Shown here: in pieces, positions 41,695 through 48,674 of the stretch
How positions within the stretch are numbered: position 1 is the stretch's first letter
How the letters are laid out: every line of letters begins with the position of its first letter
NCBI GenBank assembly: GCA_964512985.1
Contig: CAZELI010000002.1
Span: 62,001 to 126,000 of the forward strand
Reading direction: 5' to 3'
Source of the DNA: CAYPGT01 sp964512985
Lineage (GTDB): Bacteria > Cyanobacteriota > Vampirovibrionia > LMEP-6097
Length of the DNA stretch: 64,000 nucleotides
The notes under the pieces: model-generated
Told to the model about the DNA's origin: nothing
Seen by the model: only the letters and a program-made list of their open reading frames with translations
The model's database searches: none
Made by a program: the position numbers and the translations under genes

Positions 41695-42096
41695 TTAAGT
41701 AATTTCCTTCTTAGTTTCATCACCAAATCCTACGTCAAGGTTTGGTTTCCCTTGTTTTGAAAGTTGAATTACTTTATCTTCCATGCTCACTCTTACTTCT
41801 TTGTCTGTAGGTTCTACAGCTTCTGCTACTTCTTTCTTTACAGTTAATATTGGTGTGGTTTCGGGTGCTGGGGTCTTTGATTGTTCAGAAGTAACTACGG
41901 CTCCATTTTGTAAACCAGCTGCTCCAGCTGCAGCAACTTCAGCTGTGACACCATATCTTGGCAAGAAACTCATTAATTTTTTACTAACATCACTACGAGC
42001 AAGTATACTTCTTGAATTGCCAGTTTGTTGTGCGGATTTGGCTGCTTGTATTTGTAAATCATTTATAGTTAGTTTATTTAAACTTGTTTCTGACAT
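41695..42096 (-). CDS. Ala/Thr-rich protein of unknown function
   Basis: 133 aa, no signal peptide and no recognised family. The N-terminal 70 residues have a mixed helical pattern with AEVAAAGAAGLQNG; the rest is acidic and Thr/Pro/Val-rich. AAGGAG lies 7-8 bases before the ATG, a strong Shine-Dalgarno sequence. Middle gene of a three-gene operon. Confidence 0.65.
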   Translation of the reverse strand: MSETSLNKLTINDLQIQAAKSAQQTGNSRSILARSDVSKKLMSFLPRYGVTAEVAAAGAAGLQNGAVVTSEQSKTPAPETTPILTVKKEVAEAVEPTDKEVRVSMEDKVIQLSKQGKPNLDVGFGDETKKEIT

Positions 42097-42106
42097 AATA
42101 TTCTCC

Positions 42107-42523
42107 TTAACTGATGTCTGCTCCCTTGTTCTTCCATTCTGCCTTAGCTAATCGTTTCGCTTCCTTCTTTGCTTGCTTTTCTTCATTAGGCTGTATTAAT
42201 GAAGAAAGGCCTTGTATCATTGCTCCGCCCATATTTATACTCATTCTGCTTTTATCCGCTTCTTGTTGTATTAAAGCTGCTATTTGCATACCTGTTTGGG
42301 CAGCAGGATTGGTCTGAGTAGTAAGCAGAGAAGCTGGTACTTGGTATGCCATCTTGCCAATAAGACTAGCAGTGTCTGCTAGGGTAAAGAATGCACCCCT
42401 AACACCCGCTGTAAGAATAGCAGTGGAGTTTGTGTTTGGATCTACGTGACCTTTGGTTACAGGATTACCTCGATTAAATGTTGTTGGATTGATTGCTTTT
42501 GATGCTACAGTTCCGCCAGCCAT
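42107..42523 (-). CDS. Ala/Gln-rich helical protein of unknown function
   Basis: 138 aa, no signal peptide. The Asn/Thr-rich start is followed by a weakly hydrophobic middle (AILTAGVRGAFFTLADTAS) and a basic C-terminal helix (EEKQAKKEAKRLAKAE). AAGGAAG precedes the ATG. First gene of the operon controlled by the PHO-box-like repeat at 42571-42589. Composition is like exported flagellar or type III substrates, but no homology is claimed. Confidence 0.65.
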   Translation of the reverse strand: MAGGTVASKAINPTTFNRGNPVTKGHVDPNTNSTAILTAGVRGAFFTLADTASLIGKMAYQVPASLLTTQTNPAAQTGMQIAALIQQEADKSRMSINMGGAMIQGLSSLIQPNEEKQAKKEAKRLAKAEWKNKGADIS

Positions 42524-42570
42524 AAATTCTTCCTTGGGTCTTTCTCACCCATAGAAATATGAACATATCT

Positions 42571-42589
42571 AAGTTAAATTCTGGTTATG
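42571..42589 (-). promoter_or_regulatory. PHO-box-like direct repeat, box 7
   Basis: Read on the minus strand: CATAACCA-GAA-TTTAACTT, period 11, followed by AGATATGTTC. It lies 48 bases before the 42523 start codon. Confidence 0.55.
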
Positions 42590-42609
42590 AAATTAAAAAT
42601 AGTTTAGTT

Positions 42610-42930
42610 TTATGGTTGTACTGCTGAACCTAATTGTTGAGCAGCATTGACTGCTTTAGCTGCAAGTGCATCATCTTGTAGTTTTTTTATGGCATCCATA
42701 GCAGTTGCTTCATTCTGGTTTGCTTTAGCTAGTCTTGCATCTAATGCTGCTTTAGTATTTCCGAAAGCAGCTGGACTACTAAGAGCAAATTGATTATATA
42801 TTGCTGCTCTGTTAGGACTAGAATTGGAATTAGTGTTTTGGCTAGTATTGGCTGCCTTAGTTAAAGGAGCGCTTGCTTTCGGTGTTTCAGAAGCTTTAAC
42901 TGTTGTAAAATTAATTTCACTCGATCTCAT
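42610..42930 (-). CDS. Ala/Asn-rich protein of unknown function
   Basis: 106 aa, no signal peptide. Residues 1-45 are Ser/Thr/Asn-rich and probably unstructured, and residues 60-100 are Ala-rich helix (ALDARLAKANQNEATAM). The stop of the previous gene is 3 bases upstream, with AAGGAATAAG as ribosome site. Second gene of the operon starting at 43893. Confidence 0.6.
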   Translation of the reverse strand: MRSSEINFTTVKASETPKASAPLTKAANTSQNTNSNSSPNRAAIYNQFALSSPAAFGNTKAALDARLAKANQNEATAMDAIKKLQDDALAAKAVNAAQQLGSAVQP

Positions 42931-42933
42931 TTC

Positions 42934-43893
42934 TTATTCCTTTTCCTTTGCTTCTTCTTTAATACCCAATATTTGCTTTAATACTTTAGTAGCATCAATA
43001 CCCTCAGGACCTTGTGCTGTAATTGTTCCTCCTAAAGAGTTTAGAGCTTTTTCTCTCTTATCATCATTTTTAGCATTATTCATTTGATCCTTAAATGTTG
43101 CAAACGCAGCTTGGATTACAGTATTGTCTTTTATGCTAGTTATTTGATTAAAATTTTCATCCAAATTATTACCATCAGTAGGCTGCTTTTTATAACTTTC
43201 AATTAAAGGCGCATTCACATTTCCTTGTGCTAATTTCTCCTGAGCTTCCTTCTCTGTAGGAGCAGTGTTCGTGGTTGTTTGTGGAGGGACTGGACCTGGT
43301 TCAGGTGGTGGTGGAGGTCTATTAGTACTAGTAGTTTGAGTATTGTTTTTAGGTTCATCGTCAGAGTCAGACGATTTCTTCTTCTTGCCCATTCCACTAA
43401 ACATATCCCCTAATATATTTCCCATTCCCCCGAATCCAGCTCCAGGTCCTCCAGCAGCGAATTGTGCATTATTGAGGTTTCCTATTAAGTTAGATTCAGT
43501 TGCAAGTCTTTGCATGCCTTCACCAGTACCTCTTGCACCACCACCGATATTACCAATAATCGTAGAATTGCCTCCTCGTCCATTAGGTGTGCCTGTACCA
43601 GTACCTTGAGTACCACCAAATCCAGCTGTAGTTGCTACTCTACTTAAAGCCCCTGCAACAAGTCCATTTTGAGTTGCTCTTACTAGGCTCTCAGTTCCTG
43701 TGAAAACGGGAGTTGCAAATGCATCAATTGTTTTCTTACCGATTTCGGTAGCAGTATCTACTATTTTCTTGCCATCTGCACCTATTAATTCTTTAGCAAT
43801 ATCTCCGACGGATATCGGTTTCTTTTTAGAAACATTGCCAATGGCGGGTCCAGTGACAAGGCCTATATTGGGTGCTGAAGAAGCATTCGCCAT
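42934..43893 (-). CDS. Gly/Pro/Asn-rich protein of unknown function
   Basis: 319 aa, no signal peptide. Residues 1-85 are helical with Ala/Ile/Lys, about 90-165 are a Gly-rich segment (GGARGTGEGM, GGPGAGFGGMGN), 165-225 a polar and Pro-rich linker, and the last 90 a helical domain. First gene of the operon controlled by the PHO-box-like repeat at 43917-43935 and divergent from the 43986 gene. No family recognised. Confidence 0.65.
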   Translation of the reverse strand: MANASSAPNIGLVTGPAIGNVSKKKPISVGDIAKELIGADGKKIVDTATEIGKKTIDAFATPVFTGTESLVRATQNGLVAGALSRVATTAGFGGTQGTGTGTPNGRGGNSTIIGNIGGGARGTGEGMQRLATESNLIGNLNNAQFAAGGPGAGFGGMGNILGDMFSGMGKKKKSSDSDDEPKNNTQTTSTNRPPPPPEPGPVPPQTTTNTAPTEKEAQEKLAQGNVNAPLIESYKKQPTDGNNLDENFNQITSIKDNTVIQAAFATFKDQMNNAKNDDKREKALNSLGGTITAQGPEGIDATKVLKQILGIKEEAKEKE

Positions 43894-43916
43894 AACGTAT
43901 TAAATAGAACAGATAC

Positions 43917-43935
43917 AAGTTAAATTATGGTTAAC
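43917..43935 (-). promoter_or_regulatory. PHO-box-like direct repeat, box 8
   Basis: Minus strand: GTTAACCA-TAA-TTTAACTT, period 11, followed by GTATCTGTTCTATTTAATA. The TGTTCTATTTA tail is shared with the promoter of the 32037 gene. Confidence 0.65.
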
Positions 43936-43946
43936 TAGAAAATATA

Positions 43947-43965
43947 TTTAACTTCAGCTTAATCT
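43947..43965 (+). promoter_or_regulatory. PHO-box-like direct repeat, box 9
   Basis: TTTAACTT-CAG-CTTAATCT, period 11, on the opposite strand to box 8 and 12 bases from it. It points at the 43986 gene, so each half of the divergent cluster has its own box. TAATAA 6 bases downstream may be the -10. Confidence 0.55.
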
Positions 43966-43985
43966 AGGTCATAATAACTATAGAT

Positions 43986-45248
43986 ATGGTCGATTCGGGC
44001 AATATAGATACAGGAAATAAAGCAGCTTCAAATCCCTTTGTCAAACCTAAGGACAATACTCCTGTCTCCGCTAAGGAAGCAACTGAGCCAGCTAAGGGGA
44101 TTAAAGCTGATGCTAATCCAATATATAAATCTCCAAGTGAATCACAACAAGTGCAAGCAAAGCGACAGCTTATTAATGCTCAAGAAGAAACTATTCTCAA
44201 GAAAGAAACTGAAATCTTAGCTCACAATCCTGTGCTTGCTGCTCAATTACAAAATCCTAAAAAAACCAAAATTCCAACTAAGCAGCCTAAGCAGAAACCT
44301 CCAGAACCAAGTACAAGAGTACAACTTGCGCCGAAGGGAAGGGCGCTTAATCCACGGCGCGTTAAACCTAACTTACCAGGGCGCTTGCAATCACTGTTTG
44401 ATGATCGCATTGATAATTTATCTAAGCTTGAAGAAGCTTTAGCTTCCGCTAATGATAGCGTAAGCCTCATTAATGAGTATGCTCATAAATTACTTACTAC
44501 ACATGGTACTGCAGAGATGCGTAGTTTTGATAGTTTAGCAGTGCTTATGGGCTTAGAGACTGATATTGCTGATTTAGACAAGGATTCATTGATTTTATTA
44601 TTGCAAGAAAAGATTATAGAGTTTGCTGATGAACCTCAACTAAAGCAAATCTTAAATGAGATAGTTATGCAAATAAATTTATCTGAGAATAATAATTTCT
44701 TGAGACCTTTATTGCAGTTCTTCTTGCCGATACCGTTCCAGTTTGAGTTTGCAGATGTGGATGAAGAGTTTGAAGAAGATGAAAAGGAAACTCGTGAAGT
44801 AGAGAGCAAAAATGATAGGCAAGAAAAAAAACATAACGAAGATGATGAAGATGATGAGAGTGAAGATGAGTTAGAGGAGTTTGATTCCTCCGCTTCATTA
44901 TCGATTCATACTTTGAATTATAATAAAATACATTTCTTTCTTGGCTACCATGCTGAATCTAATCAACTGAAAGTCAGTCTCAATGGGGATCCTATGGCAA
45001 TGGAGCTGGCGATACCTATAGAATCTAATATGGAAGATCTTATTTATGACGAGCTAGATGATATAGAATATATGATTAAAGTATGGGAAGAGAATGTATT
45101 AAGAATCACTGATAAACGTATACTCAAAGTTAAAGCTGATGGTAAACTTAATCCAATGTTGCTTAAGGCTTGTAATAGTATTTTAGAAACTATTCAAGAT
45201 AGCGATATAGATCTTGGTGAAGGTGAGATTGAAGCAGGAATGTTGTGA
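43986..45248 (+). CDS. Large acidic/Pro-rich protein of unknown function
   Basis: 420 aa, no signal peptide. Residues 1-125 are polar, Lys/Pro/Gln-rich and likely disordered; 130-255 are helical; about 265-310 form a very acidic stretch; the last 110 form a compact alternating domain (IHFFLGYHAESNQLKVSLNGD). A disordered Pro/Lys start followed by a globular C-terminal domain loosely recalls FliK/YscP-type length-control proteins, but I see no diagnostic motif and do not assign it. It overlaps the rimM start by 4 bases. Confidence 0.65.
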   Translation: MVDSGNIDTGNKAASNPFVKPKDNTPVSAKEATEPAKGIKADANPIYKSPSESQQVQAKRQLINAQEETILKKETEILAHNPVLAAQLQNPKKTKIPTKQPKQKPPEPSTRVQLAPKGRALNPRRVKPNLPGRLQSLFDDRIDNLSKLEEALASANDSVSLINEYAHKLLTTHGTAEMRSFDSLAVLMGLETDIADLDKDSLILLLQEKIIEFADEPQLKQILNEIVMQINLSENNNFLRPLLQFFLPIPFQFEFADVDEEFEEDEKETREVESKNDRQEKKHNEDDEDDESEDELEEFDSSASLSIHTLNYNKIHFFLGYHAESNQLKVSLNGDPMAMELAIPIESNMEDLIYDELDDIEYMIKVWEENVLRITDKRILKVKADGKLNPMLLKACNSILETIQDSDIDLGEGEIEAGML

Positions 45249-45742
45249 AGCGAGTTGTAGGTAAGATTAGTGGCTTTCATGGTATTAAAGGTGAGATTAA
45301 GATTTATCCTTTAGTAGATGACATAGATTTATTTTATGATTTTGAGACATTAGAGATTAATGACAAGGATTATGAGATAGCAAGTATAAGATTGCATAAG
45401 AATAATGTCTTGGTTTTACTTAAAGATCATCATGATCGTAATGCAGTGGAAGGATTTACTGGTTATATTAAGGCTGAACTTAATGAGGATTTGGGTGAGT
45501 CACAGTACTATATTGCAGATTTATTAGGAATGCCTGTTATAGATGAAAACTCTCATGAAATTGGCATAGTTAGTGACTTTTCGAATCAGGGACAGGAATT
45601 GATTTATATCAAGCTGATAGACAAGTTTGCGGCTAAGGGTGATTTAATAGTACCTTTTGTGGAAGATTATATACTAGACGTTAAGGTTGGAACTCATATT
45701 AAAATTAAATTGGACGAAGGTTTATTAGAGTTGTGTAGATGA
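45245..45742 (+). CDS. rimM: Ribosome maturation factor RimM
   Basis: 165 aa starting at GTG. VVGKISGFHGIKGEIKIYPL is the family N-terminus and LLGMPVIDENSHEIGIVSDF begins the PRC-barrel domain, ending VPFVEDYILDVKV. It assists 30S head assembly by binding S19. It overlaps the upstream unknown gene and the downstream trpF by 4 bases each, so translation is coupled. trmD, its usual neighbour, is absent. Confidence 0.93.
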   Translation: MKRVVGKISGFHGIKGEIKIYPLVDDIDLFYDFETLEINDKDYEIASIRLHKNNVLVLLKDHHDRNAVEGFTGYIKAELNEDLGESQYYIADLLGMPVIDENSHEIGIVSDFSNQGQELIYIKLIDKFAAKGDLIVPFVEDYILDVKVGTHIKIKLDEGLLELCR

Positions 45743-46395
45743 AACCAAGAATCAAAATATGTGGAATCACTAACTTGATTGATGCTAAAAATGCATTAAA
45801 TCTTGGTGCTGACTATATTGGATTTATTAATATCAATAAATCCTCACGATTTATTACTACTGAAGAGGTTGAAGACATACTTAAATCTTTTACTGAGGCA
45901 GAGAAGCAGAAAGTAGTTTTACTAACTGATATCAATTCAATAGATACTCTTATTAACATAAGCTCACGTTTAGGAATTAAAATTCTACAACCCTATGGAT
46001 CACTCTCTAATAATGATTTACATCGTTTAAGATTGCTTGGTTATAAAATATTTAAACCTATTAATGTTGCGACTGAAGATGATCTGGATCAGATCGAAGA
46101 ATATTTAGATTGTGCAGATGTAATTATTCTTGATACAAAAATTACAGATGCCGCGATACTTGGTGGTACGGGTTTACGCTTTGATTGGGATCTCTATGTT
46201 AAAGCCAAGTCACTGACTAAGGTTGATTTAGGTTTAGCTGGCGGTATTAATACCGAAAACCTCGAGGAAGCTCTGATGAAATGTAAGCCAGTTATGATAG
46301 ATATCTCTTCGGGTCTAGAAACTAGTCCTGGACTTAAATCTCTAGAAAAGATGAAACATTTATTCAATCTAATGAATTCAGTCTTATATAGTTAA
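45739..46395 (+). CDS. trpF: Phosphoribosylanthranilate isomerase
   Basis: 218 aa TIM-barrel enzyme of tryptophan synthesis. RIKICGITNLIDAKNALNLGADYIGF has the catalytic Cys; ILDTK contains the catalytic Asp, and LAGGINTENLEEAL is the phosphate-binding loop, followed by DISSGLETSPGLK. It follows rimM in an operon; no other trp gene is here. Confidence 0.9.
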   Translation: MKPRIKICGITNLIDAKNALNLGADYIGFININKSSRFITTEEVEDILKSFTEAEKQKVVLLTDINSIDTLINISSRLGIKILQPYGSLSNNDLHRLRLLGYKIFKPINVATEDDLDQIEEYLDCADVIILDTKITDAAILGGTGLRFDWDLYVKAKSLTKVDLGLAGGINTENLEEALMKCKPVMIDISSGLETSPGLKSLEKMKHLFNLMNSVLYS

Positions 46396-46493
46396 ATTAC
46401 CTAATCTATTTAGATGATTAATAAACTCTATCTAAAGCAACAATCCTTATTTCAGTTGACATTAAATTGATTTAATAAGCCTATAAAGCTTAT

Positions 46494-46943
46494 ATGTTCA
46501 AAGACAATGAGCTTGAAGAATTATATAGTCAGTTAGATCTGCTCTGCAACCCTCGACCGAAGAACAACAGTTCGGTTAAAGAGATTGCAAATATATTAAC
46601 TTCAAATCAAGTAATAAGTAATTCTAGCTCTGTAAAAGAATTACAGGAATTGATTCAAGATTTAGAAGATGAGGAGAATCTGGGTAAAATGGAAAAAGAT
46701 GACTTGTTTTTAGGTAGTGACACTGAGCCGAGTGTGTATAAAAAAAATAGTGCACCTGTACTAAACGTGCAAACTAAATTTATCGGCAAGCAAGTGGCGG
46801 CTGATGGAGTGTTTAGTAATATTAAGCATAATATTAGACAATCTAATAAAAAACGTATTGAAGCTTACGCTAACACCAATGCTAAAGTAGTTAAAGAATC
46901 TAATATGGAACCGCTTAAGTTAGAGCAGTATACAGAGAGGTAA
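46494..46943 (+). CDS. Hypothetical acidic protein
   Basis: 149 aa, no signal peptide, no recognised family. It starts with an acidic helical segment (ELEELYSQLDLLCNP), has a second helix SSVKELQELIQDLEDEENL and a basic C-terminus. TTGACA (46456-46461) and TATAAA (46482-46487) lie upstream but with a 20-base spacer; TATAAA ends 6 bases before the ATG, again suggesting a short or absent leader. Confidence 0.55.
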   Translation: MFKDNELEELYSQLDLLCNPRPKNNSSVKEIANILTSNQVISNSSSVKELQELIQDLEDEENLGKMEKDDLFLGSDTEPSVYKKNSAPVLNVQTKFIGKQVAADGVFSNIKHNIRQSNKKRIEAYANTNAKVVKESNMEPLKLEQYTER

Positions 46944-46976
46944 ATGTCACACTTTTGACTTCGTCCGATAAGTAGT

Positions 46977-47744
46977 TTATATCGCAGATTTTAATAAAGT
47001 TTCATCAGTATGTTTATCTTGTACCCTGGTTGCTTGCTTAGTAATAATTTGCTTATCAGTTTCAGCTATTTTTTGAGCCGAAGCACAGGAATTCTTATAA
47101 AGCATTAGTGCGCCTCTGCCAGAAGCATGAGCTAGCATGTTGACGAAGAGTCTCATATCTTGATTCTTGTTTAAATAGCGAGCTACAAAGTCTAACACTC
47201 CTTCCATTATGAAGAGTAAGCCTGAAGCTTTCTTAGCAAGCTTGTCTTGGAAGGTTAACTCTATGTCAAAAAGCCATGAAGCTAAATCACGCATTGGACC
47301 AAAGAATTTCTCCTTGCCAGTTAGCATAAAACCTACTGAAGCTACTACGTCAAATATTGTGCTTAGTAAACCATTATGTCCTTTAGATTCAAATTTCCAA
47401 GAATTTGCTACTTTATCGAACCTAACTGGGATTAGAGTTTTCATTGGATCTTGTCCGATTTCTTTCAATAGTTTGAAACAGGCTTTAGTGCTTTCTTTAA
47501 ATCCAGTTAGAAAATCAGGGAAGAATCCTTTGGCATATTTATCAGGAATGTTTCTATCTGTGAAATCCCACATTTGATCAATACCTGCCGATAAGCCTCT
47601 TATAAGATATATATTCTTTAAATTACCAAACCAGGGTAATATTGATTCTCCTAAGAAACCTATTGCTTGAAAAGGATTTTTCTTATCTAGTCCTTGATTC
47701 ATGCCACTAATACCATAAGGCACATAACTTAAGGTAGTAATTAG
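46977..47744 (-). pseudogene. 3' part of an unknown gene, in frame after a TGA
   Basis: This stretch continues the reading frame of the gene at 47745-48107 after its TGA codon. A GTG at 47723 could start it independently but has no Shine-Dalgarno sequence. The 250 or so residues have several hydrophobic or amphipathic segments (GFLGESILPWFG, LLSTIFDVVASVGFML) and a basic tail; the family is unknown. Together with the upstream part it would form a 376-residue protein. A nonsense mutation, a sequencing error or stop-codon readthrough are all possible. Confidence 0.6.
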
Positions 47745-48107
47745 TCAGACGAATTTTTCTATATTCTTCTTAAGTGAAGGTGGGATAGAGCTAAGCATAC
47801 TAAAAGCTCCTAAAACATTGAACATCATATTAGAAAAACAAGCATAGCCATCTATTTTATGAATTACCTTCATCCAGTTCGTCCAAATGTCATTTCTATT
47901 TTCAATACGCTTATCGGAAGAGCTTTTAAAATTTTCTTTTGGCTCTATATCAGCTTTAGCTAATAACTTAATATGATCTTGATTAGCTTCCCCTCTTGAT
48001 TCGTCTATTTTATGTGCAGGAAGTTTATCATTCTGAAGCAAAGCAGCTCTTTCAGTATTCATTTCAAGAGCAGGGCTATTTAGAGGTTCATCTGTAATCT
48101 GCATCAT
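47745..48107 (-). CDS. 5' part of an unknown gene ending at an in-frame TGA
   Basis: 120 aa. The first 80 residues are polar and probably disordered, then a hydrophobic region begins (IHKIDGYACFSNMMFNVLGAFSML) and stops at TGA (47747-47745) shortly after. The next codon is CTA, giving the TGA-CTA context, and the frame then stays open for another 255 codons. The abrupt end inside a region that reads on smoothly suggests a single interrupted gene. Confidence 0.6.
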   Translation of the reverse strand: MMQITDEPLNSPALEMNTERAALLQNDKLPAHKIDESRGEANQDHIKLLAKADIEPKENFKSSSDKRIENRNDIWTNWMKVIHKIDGYACFSNMMFNVLGAFSMLSSIPPSLKKNIEKFV

Positions 48108-48340
48108 AGAACAGCAAGCCCTAAATTGTACTACGAGATAGATCTGTCATACAAAAGCAATAGGAAAATATAATCAATTTAAGTACAGTTTACTCATATG
48201 AAATTCAGATAACTTGTAATTTTGCATATTCGATAAATAAAAATGGCGTAAAACCGTGCTTCCTATTCAAGATAACTATGGAGTATCTTGAACTGTACCT
48301 AGTCTAAATAGATGATCTTATAAATTTAAGTATGAAACAC
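48108..48340. other. AT-rich spacer, no gene seen
   Basis: This stretch holds the presumed promoter of the 48107 gene on the minus strand, but no recognisable -35/-10 pair, operator or RNA gene. Confidence 0.3.
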
Positions 48341-48369
48341 TTGACACTCATACTACTGTATGCTATTAT
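48341..48369 (+). promoter_or_regulatory. Consensus sigma-70 promoter of the 53-aa gene
   Basis: TTGACA (48341-48346), 17-base spacer, TATTAT (48364-48369). It is the best promoter match in the window. The expected transcription start, 7 bases after the -10, is the A of the ATG at 48376. Confidence 0.75.
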
Positions 48370-48375
48370 AAGGGT

Positions 48376-48537
48376 ATGGATAATCAAAGTATGTTTTTAT
48401 TAGTGATCAGTCTTTTGACCTGGAGCATAACATTACTTATGTTCAGATCAAAATGGGTCTTTAATTCTAATAAGAAGGAATTAAGTCTTTTTGATCTTAT
48501 TTACATGTCTCTTACTCGAAGCCCCGATATCAATTAA
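48376..48537 (+). CDS. 53-aa membrane protein, probably leaderless
   Basis: MDNQSMFLLV start, one hydrophobic helix (about residues 6-23), then a basic/polar tail ending SLTRSPDIN. It lies directly behind the consensus promoter, so the transcript would begin at the start codon. No homologue is recognised. The 137 bases from its stop to carB contain two CTTATCGG motifs (48549 and 48582 region) of unknown meaning. Confidence 0.55.
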   Translation: MDNQSMFLLVISLLTWSITLLMFRSKWVFNSNKKELSLFDLIYMSLTRSPDIN

Positions 48538-48674
48538 TTTATTAAACGCTTATCGGAAATAGAATAAATAGCTTCAAATTACTTATCGGTCATTTGGTGT
48601 CATAATAAAACTAATAAGAAACCTCGAGCTAGAGTATTCTTGCTTAACGATTCTTCTGTTAGAATCATCATTTA

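Noticed and set aside
43986..45248. FliK/YscP assignment for the 420-aa protein
   Set aside because: General layout is similar, but I could not find a conserved FliK C-terminal motif, so it stays unassigned.
47745..47747. TGA recoded as a sense codon genome-wide
   Set aside because: TGA ends several clear housekeeping genes in this window (ugd, gltX, nadB, acyl-CoA dehydrogenase) at the expected length.
48545..48620. Sigma-28 (flagellar) promoters suggested by CTTATCGG / CCGATAAG motifs
   Set aside because: CCGATAA on the minus strand occurs twice, but no TAAA element is found 15 bases upstream and the nearest minus-strand gene starts more than 400 bases away.
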